64,000 nt of DNA, taken from positions 173,254-237,253 of the forward strand of contig NZ_JAAKEJ010000004.1 of the NCBI RefSeq assembly GCF_011039135.1, given 5' to 3'. The stretch's first letter is position 1; the number at the start of each line of letters is the position of its first letter. Shown one piece after another: positions 49,215 to 57,865 of this stretch. The stretch is from Desulfovibrio sp. ZJ209 (GTDB lineage Bacteria > Desulfobacterota > Desulfovibrionia > Desulfovibrionales > Desulfovibrionaceae). A model generated the notes under the pieces. It saw only the letters and a list, made by a program, of their open reading frames with translations. It searched no databases and was not told where the DNA came from. Both the position numbers and the translations under genes were made by a program.

Positions 49215-49584
49215 GCTGCTCGTGCGCCTTATCGACGCCGAGATGGTCTATCGCACCGGGCGGAGCCAGGAAGAGCTTGCCCTGCTGGCGGACATCTTTG
49301 CCGACGATCTGGCGGGCGAGGATGCCGAGACCATTGACCGGGCCTTCGCCGCACACCGCCGGGGCAGCACACGCTTCCCGACTCCGGCCCACATCCTTGC
49401 GATTATCCCGCAATGCCGGGCGCAGCGTCACGACTACGCGGCCCTGCCTATGGAGGGCGAAGGCACGAGGACGCCGGGTATCGGCATGGTTGTGACCCGC
49501 GCCCTTCGGGGAGACATGGAGGCAAGGGAGAAAATGGCCCGCCTCATGGGGCGTGCAATGGGCGTTCAGGCGGTGCGGCAATGA
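49189..49584 (+). CDS. Putative replication accessory protein (helicase-loader position)
   Basis: This 131-residue protein is helical. The segment AETIDRAFAAHRRGSTRFPTPAHILAIIPQC resembles the small phage proteins that load or inhibit replicative helicases, and the gene lies directly after the O-like gene. There is no ATPase motif, so it is not a DnaC-type loader. It overlaps both neighbours by a few bases. The call is tentative. Confidence 0.55.
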   Translation: MEREALRRRLLVRLIDAEMVYRTGRSQEELALLADIFADDLAGEDAETIDRAFAAHRRGSTRFPTPAHILAIIPQCRAQRHDYAALPMEGEGTRTPGIGMVVTRALRGDMEAREKMARLMGRAMGVQAVRQ

Positions 49585-50087
49585 GCATGGAGCAGGCAAT
49601 GTTCCCCGGCTGTGAGCACCAGCCCCGGCGCAATGATACGCCCACGGGCTCCATATCGTTTTTCTTGTCCTGCATCCCCACGGCGCAGCAGCGGGCGCGG
49701 CACATGACCAAGGGCGGCTTCCACAGGACGTATAAATCAGAGGCGCAGGAGGCCAACGAGCGAACCCTGGAAGCCCTGATGCTCAAGTGGGTGCCCGACG
49801 AGCCGATGGACGGCACACTCCAACTGGCCTTTCAGGCGATCTTCCCCGTCCCAAAATCTGTGTCCGGGCGCGAGCGGGCGGCAATGCTGCGGGGCACGAT
49901 AGGGCACACGTCAAAGCCCGATCTGGACAACCTCGCCAAGCAACTCAAGGACTGCATGACCCGTCTCCGTTTTTGGCGCGACGATAGCCAAGTCGCCCGC
50001 TGTATCATCGGCAAGGAGTATGGCGAGAGGCCGGGCTGGGTTGTGGCTGTTTCTCGGATCGCAGAGGAGCGCCGTCGGCGCAAGTGA
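49581..50087 (+). CDS. RusA-family Holliday-junction resolvase
   Basis: The 168-residue protein has the RusA core GHTSKPDLDNLAKQLKDCMTRLRFWRDDSQVARCIIGKEYGERPG (about residues 110-155), with the catalytic Asp residues in KPDLDNL and WRDDSQV. RusA endonucleases cut four-way junctions before packaging. The ATG overlaps the stop of the preceding gene (ATGA). The N-terminal 50 residues are longer than in the E. coli prophage enzyme. Confidence 0.88.
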   Translation: MSMEQAMFPGCEHQPRRNDTPTGSISFFLSCIPTAQQRARHMTKGGFHRTYKSEAQEANERTLEALMLKWVPDEPMDGTLQLAFQAIFPVPKSVSGRERAAMLRGTIGHTSKPDLDNLAKQLKDCMTRLRFWRDDSQVARCIIGKEYGERPGWVVAVSRIAEERRRRK

Positions 50088-50094
50088 GGCCAAC

Positions 50095-50658
50095 ATGGGC
50101 AGACTGACAGCCGCACAATGGGAGCAGGCGCGGGCCGATTACGAGGTGCGCGGCATAAGCCTTGGCGACGTGGCCCGGACATACGGCGTGGCAACCAGCA
50201 GCGTATCCCGCAAGGCAAGAGCCGAGGGCTGGATACAGGGCCGTTTGCAAGAGGTGGTCGAAAAAAAAGTCGCAGCCGTCAAGGAAATCGCGCAAATCGA
50301 AACGCAAACGCAAGACCTCCCGTTGCGTATGCGGCACACGATCCAGAGCGTGGTTGAGGAGCGGCTACAGGCCGAAGGCATGATTGCCGGGTGGGACGTG
50401 GCCATGGCCGTCAAGGGCACCGAGCTTGCCCGCGCGGCAACGAGCGCGCAGGAGCTTGAGACCTTGGCGCGCGCCCGGCGCCACCTTGACCCGCATCCTC
50501 GTGGCGCGGCTCCGGCCACGCAAAGCACGTCGGTCATCGTCAACCACCAGACCCAGGCCACGGCGGGAGCGGTAGCAACTGCCGAACCGCCCACGCCAAA
50601 AGCCGACGATGCCGTACGCGCGGCCTTGCGCGGCGATATGGCCGGGGACGAGGACTGA
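50095..50658 (+). CDS. Terminase small subunit-like protein
   Basis: This 187-residue protein has an N-terminal HTH (TAAQWEQARADYEVRGISLGDVARTYGVATSSVSRKARAEGW, residues 5-46), a helical centre and an Ala/Thr-rich tail. It lies 4 bases ahead of the large terminase gene frame end (stop/start overlap), where the DNA-recognition subunit is expected. A second candidate with a Nu1-like HTH is at 52797. Confidence 0.72.
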   Translation: MGRLTAAQWEQARADYEVRGISLGDVARTYGVATSSVSRKARAEGWIQGRLQEVVEKKVAAVKEIAQIETQTQDLPLRMRHTIQSVVEERLQAEGMIAGWDVAMAVKGTELARAATSAQELETLARARRHLDPHPRGAAPATQSTSVIVNHQTQATAGAVATAEPPTPKADDAVRAALRGDMAGDED

Positions 50659-52121
50659 TGCTTTTCGCGCGCGCCACAGATGCCGAGCGAGACGAGATAC
50701 GCCGCGCCTGCGAGCAAGACCTGCTCGCCTTTACCGCGCTCATGTTCCAGGCCCGCATGGCGCAGCCCTTCCTCGTCAACTGGCACCATGAACGCCTGGC
50801 CGATGCCCTCATGGCCGTGTACCGGGGCGACATCCGCAATCTGCTGGTCACGATGCCGCCCGGTGGAACCAAGACTGAGCTTTGCGTCATTCATTTCATG
50901 GCGTGGGCCTTCGCCCGGAGCCCGCATTGCCGCTTTCTCCACCTCTCCGGCTCGGACGAGCTTGCAAGCCTCAACTCGGCCACGGCCAAGGAAATCATTG
51001 AGCTTGAGGAGTACCAACTGCTGTGGCCGCGCGTCATCCGGCGCGACACGCGCGCCAAAAAAAGGTGGAACATCGAGCTTTACGGCCACACGGCGGGCGG
51101 CGTGTACGCCACCAGCACGGGCGGGCAGGTTACGGGCTTTCGCGCGGGCTACATCAGGGCGGGGTTTTCCGGGGCGATCCTCATAGACGACCCGCTCAAA
51201 GCTGACGACGTGTGGAGCGCGGCCAAGCGTGAGCAGGCCAACCGCAAGTTGACGGGCACGATCCGAAGCCGCCGCGCGGACTCGGAACACACGCCCATAA
51301 TCCTGATCATGCAGCGGCTCCACGAGGACGACCCGGCAGGTCACGCCCTCGCGGGTGATTTTGCCGTGGAGTTTGAGCACTTGGAGATTCAGGCAGTCCT
51401 GGACGAGGGGACAGACCACGAGCGCAGCTATTGGGAGCGCAAGGAGAGCCTTGCCAGCTTGCAGGCGCTACGCGACCGCGACCCGTACACGTTTTATGCC
51501 CAGATGCAGCAGAGGCCCACTCCTCCCGGCGGCGCCATGATCAAAAGCGACTGGATAGGGCGGTATGAGGCGCTACCGACGGGCAAGCATGACCTGTTGA
51601 TTGTGGCTGACACGGCCCTCAAGACAGCCGAGCGCAATGACTACTCCGTGCTGTCCCTGTGGCTGTTTGACGGCGAGAGCGTGTTTCTGGCGGACGTGGA
51701 GCGCGGCAAGTGGGAGGCGCCCGATCTTTTGGAGCGCGCCAAGGCGTTCCTCCTGCGCCATAGGCCACGGAGGCCGAGCCAGTACAAGGTGCGCGGCGTA
51801 GTCATTGAGGACAAGGCCAGCGGTACGGGCCTCATACAGACCTTGCGGCGGGATACGGCCCTGCTGGACATGCCCATCATTGCCAAGCAGCGGAGCGCGG
51901 ACAAGGTGAGCCGCGTCAACGACGTGCTGCCCTTTATTCGCGCGGGCCGCTTGGTTGTGCCCGTCTCCGCGCCGTGGCTTTCGGCATACCTGGGCGAGCT
52001 TGCAGCCTTCTCCCCGGCCATGACCCACAAGCACGACGACCAAGTGGACGTGACGGTGGACGCGCTCGACGAGTTTTTACAGCACGGCGGCGGTATGAGC
52101 CGGGGCATGGATCTTTCGTAG
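50658..52121 (+). CDS. Terminase large subunit
   Basis: The 487-residue packaging motor and nuclease has a Walker A-type LVTMPPGGTKTE (about residues 60-70), variant compared with GKS/T since Lys-Thr are kept but the loop is shortened. Walker B is GAILIDDPLKADD (about 175) and the coupling motif ILIMQRLHEDD. The RNase H-like nuclease domain has VADTALKT (about 318), VVIEDKASGTGL (about 380) and a late HDDQVD (about 461). A 'phage uncharacterised protein, C-terminal' type is typical of podovirus and siphovirus terminases of this group. Confidence 0.92.
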   Translation: MLFARATDAERDEIRRACEQDLLAFTALMFQARMAQPFLVNWHHERLADALMAVYRGDIRNLLVTMPPGGTKTELCVIHFMAWAFARSPHCRFLHLSGSDELASLNSATAKEIIELEEYQLLWPRVIRRDTRAKKRWNIELYGHTAGGVYATSTGGQVTGFRAGYIRAGFSGAILIDDPLKADDVWSAAKREQANRKLTGTIRSRRADSEHTPIILIMQRLHEDDPAGHALAGDFAVEFEHLEIQAVLDEGTDHERSYWERKESLASLQALRDRDPYTFYAQMQQRPTPPGGAMIKSDWIGRYEALPTGKHDLLIVADTALKTAERNDYSVLSLWLFDGESVFLADVERGKWEAPDLLERAKAFLLRHRPRRPSQYKVRGVVIEDKASGTGLIQTLRRDTALLDMPIIAKQRSADKVSRVNDVLPFIRAGRLVVPVSAPWLSAYLGELAAFSPAMTHKHDDQVDVTVDALDEFLQHGGGMSRGMDLS

Positions 52122-52137
52122 GGGGGGGAGGGTATCA

Positions 52138-52797
52138 ATGGCACGGGTGCGGTTGCTGAGGGATATAATCACTGGCGAACGGTATTTCCGCGACCTTTCA
52201 TCGGGCATGTGCTTTCGGCGCATAACGGGCGCGCTTGCGTGGCCAGTGGAGGACAAGCCCGGAGCCCTGATTGTCCTGGGCGAGACTCGCTCCACGCAAA
52301 ACGCCCTCGGCATCGGGCGGCATGATGTCCATGTCCTTGAGGAGCGGACGCACGACGACGTTTCAATGCTGCTGGCCTACATGGGGCACATGGCCGACGA
52401 TTGGCTTGTGCGGATATGGGCTACGCCCGTAGCGGACAAGCGGACATACATGCTGGACGATCTTGCGGCTGACATGCGGGCTATTCGCCGCATGGCTCCA
52501 CGATACGCCGACCCACAGGGGTGGAGCGGCAAGGGGGAGGGGCTGATGCCGTTCTACCACGGCCTTGTCCAACGGCGCACCATCAGCGAGAAAACCCTGT
52601 TCTTCGGCGAGGGCAGTGAGGCAGCGGTGCAGATAGGAAAGTTGGATCCAGAAGACGCGAGCCGCAAGCCGACGGATTTCCCGGCGGCTGCCGCTCTCTT
52701 TTTCGCGCTGGCCGAGGTGGATGTCACGCCATACCGAGAGACGCGGGACCGTGAGGAGTACCTTTCCGGCCCCGCGGATCTCGTGGGGGGGTATTGA
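52138..52797 (+). CDS. Phage protein of unknown function
   Basis: The 219-residue protein is mixed alpha/beta. It starts RVRLLRDIITGERYFRDLSSGMCFRRITGALAWP and has no catalytic motif that I can name. A G-run and GGAGGG precede the ATG. It is placed between the terminase and the lysis genes and overlaps the next gene by one base. Confidence 0.6.
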   Translation: MARVRLLRDIITGERYFRDLSSGMCFRRITGALAWPVEDKPGALIVLGETRSTQNALGIGRHDVHVLEERTHDDVSMLLAYMGHMADDWLVRIWATPVADKRTYMLDDLAADMRAIRRMAPRYADPQGWSGKGEGLMPFYHGLVQRRTISEKTLFFGEGSEAAVQIGKLDPEDASRKPTDFPAAAALFFALAEVDVTPYRETRDREEYLSGPADLVGGY

Positions 52798-53030
52798 TGA
52801 CGGCGGACATGACCAAGAACAATGGCAGCTCCACGCCTTTGAATTCCGTACACCTGCGGAACACTAAGGAGATTGCGCAGGTATTCGGCGTCAAGGCCGC
52901 AACTGTCCGGCATTGGCGTGAGATGGGCGCGCCCATCGTGCTGCTTGGGAAGAAGTACCAGGCGAACTATCAAGACCTATGGCAATGGCTGAAAAGCCGC
53001 GCCATTGAATCCGATGCGGAAAATATGTAG
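52797..53030 (+). CDS. Nu1-like HTH protein
   Basis: The ATG at 52797 overlaps the previous stop. The 77-residue protein contains NTKEIAQVFGVKAATVRHWREMGAPIVLLGKKYQANYQDLWQWLKSR, a winged-helix arrangement similar to the DNA-binding end of Nu1-type small terminases and of excisionases. Since the protein is only this domain, it may help recognise the packaging site, or act as a late regulator. Confidence 0.65.
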   Translation: MTADMTKNNGSSTPLNSVHLRNTKEIAQVFGVKAATVRHWREMGAPIVLLGKKYQANYQDLWQWLKSRAIESDAENM

Positions 53031-53071
53031 GCTATTCGCGTGGGCGCATCCTCCGAAAGGAGGTTACTCCC

Positions 53072-53155
53072 ATGAAGCACTTTCTCCGGGACGTGCTCGC
53101 CGCATTGGCGGCTGCCGTCCTTGCGGCTGTGGTGGTTCACCTGTTGAACCTCTAA
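53072..53155 (+). CDS. 27-residue single-pass membrane peptide
   Basis: The ATG at 53072 follows AAAGGAGGTTACTCCC, a very strong ribosome site. The peptide has a charged start (KHFLRD) and an unbroken hydrophobic run (VLAALAAAVLAAVVVHLLNL). An intrinsic terminator lies 85 bases downstream. It may help lysis or be a small toxin-like peptide. No family known to me. Confidence 0.55.
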   Translation: MKHFLRDVLAALAAAVLAAVVVHLLNL

Positions 53156-53239
53156 GGCGCAAGTAGCCCCGGCAGGAGGTGCCTCTCCCACCGGGGCGCT
53201 GAAACTTGCGATTCCACAAATCGCGGGGGATGTGCCCCA

Positions 53240-53280
53240 GGGCGGCGGGGTGTGCAGCACTTCGCCGCCCTTTCGTTTTT
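53240..53280 (+). terminator. Intrinsic terminator
   Basis: GGGCGGCG (53240-53247) pairs perfectly with CGCCGCCC (53263-53270) and is followed by TTTCGTTTTT. It ends the early-right transcript before the lysis and structural genes, so these need their own promoter or antitermination. Confidence 0.85.
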
Positions 53281-53323
53281 GATAGGTTCGGAACGGCGTT
53301 TTGTCAAACTCCAAAAACCTGTC

Positions 53324-53365
53324 AAGTAGTCCCAAGTAGGTCCTAGGTAGGTCCTAGCTAGTCCC
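53324..53365. repeat. Four phased TAG(G)TCC repeats
   Basis: The motif TAGTCC/TAGGTCC occurs four times, beginning about every 10-11 bases, so all copies lie on one face of the helix. The block is in the 140 bases between the terminator and the endolysin gene. A regulator site for the late genes, or a packaging site, would fit. Confidence 0.75.
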
Positions 53366-53422
53366 ATAGGCACTTTCCCCAAATTGCCGTGCTACGCTCC
53401 GGCCCAAAAGCAGGAGCACTCC

Positions 53423-53983
53423 ATGGCGCGTATCCGCTACCGCAAATCCCCCGGCGTTATCGCCTCTGCCGTCCTGATTGCCGCCTTCGCCGTTGGCGGC
53501 GTCGCCTGGTACGAGGCGGAGGAGGCCGCACAACTTGCCGTCTCCACGGTTGAGGAGTTCGAGGGCTATGTGCCCGAGGCCTACCTCGACCCGGCCGGTA
53601 TCTGGACAAAGTGCTACGGCGACACGCGCAATGTCCGCCCCGGCGCCACCTACACTTTCGAGCAGTGCGCGGCGAGCCTCAACGAGCATCTTGCCGAAAT
53701 CGTGCGCCCCGTCTTTCGCTGCATCCCCTCCCTCTCCAAGCAGCACAGCAAGGTACAGGCCAGCTTTGCCAGCATGGCCTACAACATCGGCTCCGGCGCG
53801 TTCTGCTCGTCCTCCGTGGCCCGCTACGCCAATGCAGGCGGATGGGAGCGCGCCTGTCGGCGCATGGCCCAAATCTACAAGACGGCCAAGGGAAAGGAGC
53901 TTCCGGGCCTGGTCAAGCGCCGCAAGGCTGAAAGCGAGATGTGCCTGCAAGGGCTCTCCGCCGCAAAGGAGGCCAAGCGATGA
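53423..53983 (+). CDS. Phage endolysin (lysozyme, GH24), probably SAR type
   Basis: This 186-residue glycosidase cuts peptidoglycan. The catalytic triad is E-x8-D-x5-T in EGYVPEAYLDPAGIWT (about residues 46-61). The N-terminus has a basic start (RIRYRKSPG) and a weakly hydrophobic segment rich in Ala and Gly (VIASAVLIAAFAVGGVAWY), the mark of a signal-arrest-release anchor that lets the enzyme cross the membrane without a holin. Five Cys are available for disulfide control. CAGGAG precedes the ATG at 53423. It overlaps the next gene by 4 bases. Confidence 0.88.
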   Translation: MARIRYRKSPGVIASAVLIAAFAVGGVAWYEAEEAAQLAVSTVEEFEGYVPEAYLDPAGIWTKCYGDTRNVRPGATYTFEQCAASLNEHLAEIVRPVFRCIPSLSKQHSKVQASFASMAYNIGSGAFCSSSVARYANAGGWERACRRMAQIYKTAKGKELPGLVKRRKAESEMCLQGLSAAKEAKR

Positions 53984-54276
53984 TCGCCTTCATTACCCGC
54001 CTGCTTCCGTTCCTCGGGCCCCTCCTCGAAAAGATCACCGGCAAGGCCAACGGAAAGGCCGAGGAACTGCGCGCTCAGGCGGAGCTTGAGGAAATCAGGG
54101 CGTTCAAGGCCGGGCGCATCAGCCCGCGCTTTCTCCACCGCTATGCCTTGGTATTCATCTTCTCCTTTTTCGCGGCGCTGCTTCTGGCAAGCCTCTTTTT
54201 CCCTCAGTGGATAAACCGCCCAGACTTCGGGCAGTTCAGGGATTTGCTTGACCTCGGCTCGGGCATCCTGCCCTAG
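53980..54276 (+). CDS. Holin-like membrane protein
   Basis: This 98-residue protein has an amphipathic start (FITRLLPFLGPLLEKITG), a charged helix (AEELRAQAELEEIRAF) and one strong membrane segment (YALVFIFSFFAALLLASLFF). The layout resembles the GTA-type three-segment holins. It follows the endolysin with a 4-base overlap. If the endolysin is SAR type, this may be a pinholin that triggers it. Confidence 0.7.
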   Translation: MIAFITRLLPFLGPLLEKITGKANGKAEELRAQAELEEIRAFKAGRISPRFLHRYALVFIFSFFAALLLASLFFPQWINRPDFGQFRDLLDLGSGILP

Positions 54277-54286
54277 GAGGCGTGTT

Positions 54287-54574
54287 GTGGATCAGCATAC
54301 CGCAGCCATCTCCGTCACGCTGACCCCTTACTTTATCGGTCTGCTCGGGGTTTTGTGGGCGATTGTCCTGGGCTTTGGCGCGTTTTGGCTCAAGCGCCTG
54401 TCCGACAAAGTTGACACCCTCATCGTCCACAAGGAGGGCTGCCTCATGATTTTTGCGGACAGGGTGGATAACGCCAAAGACCATGCCGAGCTTTTCAAAA
54501 GCCGCAACGACCACGAGCGGCGCATTGTGAGCATTGAGACGCGCCTGAAGGTACTTGAGGAGCGTAAAGGCTGA
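54287..54574 (+). CDS. Membrane-anchored coiled-coil protein of the lysis cassette
   Basis: The GTG at 54287 has TAGGAGG eight bases before. The 95 residues consist of one N-terminal membrane helix (YFIGLLGVLWAIVLGFGAFWL, about 14-34) and a coiled coil (DKVDTLIVHKEG...HERRIVSIETRLKVLEERK). An inner-membrane spanin (Rz-like) is possible, though no Rz1-type lipoprotein frame is seen inside it; it may also be a second holin. It overlaps the portal start by one base. Confidence 0.62.
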   Translation: MDQHTAAISVTLTPYFIGLLGVLWAIVLGFGAFWLKRLSDKVDTLIVHKEGCLMIFADRVDNAKDHAELFKSRNDHERRIVSIETRLKVLEERKG

Positions 54575-56706
54575 TGGACGCCTCGCAGTCGTACATCCCC
54601 GCAGACGTGGCGGATGATACCCCCCAGAAGCAGGACCTCGACATCGAGGCTCTTGCCAACAGGCTGCACGACGAGTGCGACGCTGCGCAAAAAGCCCGAA
54701 GCATGGTGGAGCTCAGGTGGTTGGATGATCTGCGCCAGTACCGCGGTGTTTATGACCCGGCCACCGCGGAGCGCCTCAAAAAGTCCAAGCGGAGCCGCGT
54801 GTTTTACCGCATGACCACGAGCAAGGTGAACACCATGACGGCGCGGCTCATGGATCTGCTGTTCCCCTCCCGTTCCAAGAATTGGAGCATCGACCCTACG
54901 CCCGACCCGCTTATCCCCGACGACATCATCATGGACGAGCTCGCGGAAGAGATCGCCCCTGCCGCTGGGCAGCTCCTTCAGGAGAAAATGGCGGAGCTCA
55001 CCGCGCAGAACATCATCCCCGACCCGTGGGCCATGCAGACCTTGCAGATGCAGGCGTTCCAACAGGCGGCCGCCCAGTCAAATACGCCGGAGGCCCGTAT
55101 CCGCATTGCCAAGGAACGCTCGCAGGCCATGGAGCGTGTCATCGACGACCAGCTCAAGGAGTGCAACGCCAACGGCCAGCGCCGCCCAAGCTGGCCGCAA
55201 AACTGCCGGCAGGTCATCAAGTCCGCCTGCCTGTATGGCATGGGAATCCTCAAGGGGCCGCTGGTGGAGCAGGTGGAGACCAAGCGCTTCGCCCCGGCCA
55301 AGGGACTGGACGGCAGGGTGACATGGCGGGAGCAGGTGGTCTCCAAGGAGTACCGCCCGTACCACGAGGCCGTCTCGGTGTGGGACGTGTTCCCCGATCC
55401 GGGCGCCCGAACGCCCGCGGAACTGCGCTATGTCTGGCAGCTCCACATGATGACCGACCGGGACGTGCTCGAACTCAGCAACTTTCCGGGATTCGTGGGC
55501 GAGCGCATCAAGGAATACATCCGGGAAAATCCCGAAGGGGACGCCCAGCTCACCTCCTGGGAATCCCAGGTGCGCGAGCTCAACGACGACAATCTCAGCG
55601 GCGGGGCGCAACTGCTCAACCGCTACCGCGTCTATGAACGCTGGGGTTTCCTCTCCGGCGCTGACCTCGCGGCCGCGGGCGTGGAAATTCCCGAGCAGGA
55701 GCACGGCAACGTCTATCCTGCCTCCGTGTGGATGCTTGGCGACCGCATCATCAAGGCGATGGTCAATCCGCTGGAAGGCATCGACATCCCCTATTTCTTC
55801 TACCCCTACCAGCAGGACGACACCAGCTTTTGGCCGGAAGGCATTGCCTATCAGTTACGCGCGCCCCAGGCGGGCATCAATTCCGCCGTGCGGGCCATGC
55901 AGGACAATGCCGCGGCATCTTCGGGCCCTATTTACGGAGTCAACCTCGCCTATCTCGCTGACGGGGACGATCCGCGGGAGATGGAGGCCAACAGGCTCTT
56001 CCTGTTCAACAAGCACGGCGAATCCATCGACAACCTGATGAAGGCCGTCACCGTGCCGTCGTGCATTGAGCACAACCTCACGCTCACGAATTTCTGGCAA
56101 CAGGGGGCGGACGAGGTGTCCACGCCCCGCTTCAATCAGGGCGACGGGAATATCGCGGGTGCAGGGCAAACGGCCAGCGGTCTCTCCATGCTCATGGGTG
56201 CCGCCAATGTCCTGCTCAAGGACCATATCAAGGACTTCGATGATTGCATCGTAGGTCCGTTCATTCGCGCCATGTTCCGCTGGAACATGCAGTGGAACGA
56301 GCGCGACGACATTAAGGGCGACTTTGAGGTCGTGGCCTCCGGCTCGCAAAGCATGGTGGCAAAGGAGGTGCGCGCACAGCAGGTGCCCGCCCTCATTACC
56401 TACATGTCCATTCCGCAGTTCGCACCGTACATCCGCGCAGAAAAGCTGCTGGAAGTGGCACTGGAACAGACTGATCTGCCCGCCGAGCGCATCCTTCGCA
56501 CCGAAGAGGAGGCGGAACAATACCAGCGCGAGCAGCAGCAGGCGCAGGCCGAGGCCAATGTGCAGGCGCTGATGTCCGCGCTGGCGAGTCAGGGCATGAG
56601 CCGGGAGCAAATCCAACAGCAGATGCTTCTCTCGCTCGCACAGTTATCGGCAGCGGCAGGTGGCGGCGCGCCCCGGCAATTAGGGCCGGGAATGGGGGCG
56701 GCATGA
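54574..56706 (+). CDS. Portal protein (podovirus head-to-tail type)
   Basis: This large, 710-residue protein starts with a helical region (LANRLHDECDAAQKARSMVELRWLDDLRQYRG) and continues TSKVNTMTARLMDLLFPSRSKNWSIDPTP and the typical later MVNPLEGIDIPYFFYPYQQDDTSFWPEGIAYQLRAPQAGINSAVRAMQDNAAASSGPIYG (about 390-450). The C-terminus is Gln-rich. Size and content agree with the portals of short-tailed phages that form the 12-mer DNA channel, encoded before scaffold and capsid. I could not decide between P22-like and other podovirus sub-types. Confidence 0.82.
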   Translation: MDASQSYIPADVADDTPQKQDLDIEALANRLHDECDAAQKARSMVELRWLDDLRQYRGVYDPATAERLKKSKRSRVFYRMTTSKVNTMTARLMDLLFPSRSKNWSIDPTPDPLIPDDIIMDELAEEIAPAAGQLLQEKMAELTAQNIIPDPWAMQTLQMQAFQQAAAQSNTPEARIRIAKERSQAMERVIDDQLKECNANGQRRPSWPQNCRQVIKSACLYGMGILKGPLVEQVETKRFAPAKGLDGRVTWREQVVSKEYRPYHEAVSVWDVFPDPGARTPAELRYVWQLHMMTDRDVLELSNFPGFVGERIKEYIRENPEGDAQLTSWESQVRELNDDNLSGGAQLLNRYRVYERWGFLSGADLAAAGVEIPEQEHGNVYPASVWMLGDRIIKAMVNPLEGIDIPYFFYPYQQDDTSFWPEGIAYQLRAPQAGINSAVRAMQDNAAASSGPIYGVNLAYLADGDDPREMEANRLFLFNKHGESIDNLMKAVTVPSCIEHNLTLTNFWQQGADEVSTPRFNQGDGNIAGAGQTASGLSMLMGAANVLLKDHIKDFDDCIVGPFIRAMFRWNMQWNERDDIKGDFEVVASGSQSMVAKEVRAQQVPALITYMSIPQFAPYIRAEKLLEVALEQTDLPAERILRTEEEAEQYQREQQQAQAEANVQALMSALASQGMSREQIQQQMLLSLAQLSAAAGGGAPRQLGPGMGAA

Positions 56707-56927
56707 GCGATCTTCGGACCCGCAAATCTTCGGCAATGAAAGACCTGTCCGCAGCGGCAAAGGGTACTCTGGACGCCCTTGCCGCCCTTCTGTCGGTGGA
56801 GATCGACGAAGGCCACGAGGAAATGGAGGCGGCGGACAACAACCAAAAACTGTGGAGAGCGCAGGGCCGCGTCATTGAGGCGCGGGCGCTGCTCCACGAA
56901 ATCAACTCGCTCCGCGGAGCAAGGTAA
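56703..56927 (+). CDS. Small hypothetical structural-region protein
   Basis: This 74-residue, fully helical protein (RKSSAMKDLSAAAKGTLDALAALLSVEIDEGHEEMEAADNNQKLW) overlaps the portal stop by 4 bases. It lies between portal and scaffold, where some phages keep a small adaptor or head-decoration gene. No recognised family. Confidence 0.6.
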   Translation: MSDLRTRKSSAMKDLSAAAKGTLDALAALLSVEIDEGHEEMEAADNNQKLWRAQGRVIEARALLHEINSLRGAR

Positions 56928-56938
56928 AGGGGGAAACC

Positions 56939-57841
56939 ATGAGCCAGATGCCAGAAGAACTCAACCCGCAAGGAGCGGGGACAGGGGAACCGGGCGCAAC
57001 GCCGGAAGAACTGGAACAGCAGTTTGACGCAGGCTTTGACATGCCGGGCGAGGGAGAAACCACGCCGGCCGGTCAGGACACAACGCCGGGCGACACGCCG
57101 CAAGCTCTGCCGGAAACCGAACCCGCGCAGTCGGGGCAGCAGGAAGAGCCCGAGCTGGCGCCGCAGGTTCAACTGCAGCCGGAACCTCAGCCCGCTCCGC
57201 AACCACAGCCAGCGCCGGAGCCTGTTCAGCAGCCGCAGTCCGAGGAGCCGAAGCAGCTTGAAACCGTGCCCGAGGAGCTTGCCGAAGAGCTCAAGGAACT
57301 GGAGGCAATCTCCCCCGCTGCTGCCAAGCTGGCAATGGAGGACAGCGCCGAGGGCGCGGCCGTGCGGGAACGCCTGACCAATTTCGGTGCGGCCATGGCG
57401 CAGGACAGGGCGGAGTTCGTGCTCGCCCAGAGGGCGCAAGCCCAGAAGGAGGCGACCGCCGAGGCCGAGCGCTACGCGGCAGCAGTGCGGACGCACAATG
57501 ACAACTTCCTGGGCACCATCAAGCGCGAGCTCCCGGACTACTACGCCTTGGTCAATGACCCGGCGCGCAAGGCCGAAGCCGCCAAGTACCAGCAGGATGT
57601 CTATGACTGGATCGGCAGCAAGCCCTACGCGGAAGCGGCGCCACTCATGGATATCGCAAAGAGCGGGCGCGACGTGAATCAAGTCGTGTCCCTCCTCAAA
57701 CAATTTGAGAGCGAACGCCGGGGCGGAAAGGCCAAGCCCGACCCGACGGGCGCTCTCGCTGTTCCTGGCAGGGGCGCGCCCACCGCGCCCGCCGGTATCG
57801 GAGACAAGGACGACTTCGATGCAGGCTGGGGTTTGGAGTAA
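56939..57841 (+). CDS. Scaffolding protein
   Basis: The 300-residue acidic protein has a Pro/Gln/Glu-rich N-terminal half (about residues 10-110) and a helical second half (about 115-250) with LEAISPAAAKLAMEDSAEGAAVRERL and LLKQFESERR. Composition, length and position between portal and capsid are those of an internal scaffold that is removed during head filling. Homology cannot be judged by eye. Confidence 0.72.
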   Translation: MSQMPEELNPQGAGTGEPGATPEELEQQFDAGFDMPGEGETTPAGQDTTPGDTPQALPETEPAQSGQQEEPELAPQVQLQPEPQPAPQPQPAPEPVQQPQSEEPKQLETVPEELAEELKELEAISPAAAKLAMEDSAEGAAVRERLTNFGAAMAQDRAEFVLAQRAQAQKEATAEAERYAAAVRTHNDNFLGTIKRELPDYYALVNDPARKAEAAKYQQDVYDWIGSKPYAEAAPLMDIAKSGRDVNQVVSLLKQFESERRGGKAKPDPTGALAVPGRGAPTAPAGIGDKDDFDAGWGLE

Positions 57842-57865
57842 TCGTCCACTGTTGAGGGTGAAATC

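Noticed and set aside
52121..52128. G8 run before the 52138 gene as a phase-variation tract
   Set aside because: It overlaps the terminase stop and serves as part of a G-rich ribosome-binding region; length of eight is weak evidence for slippage.
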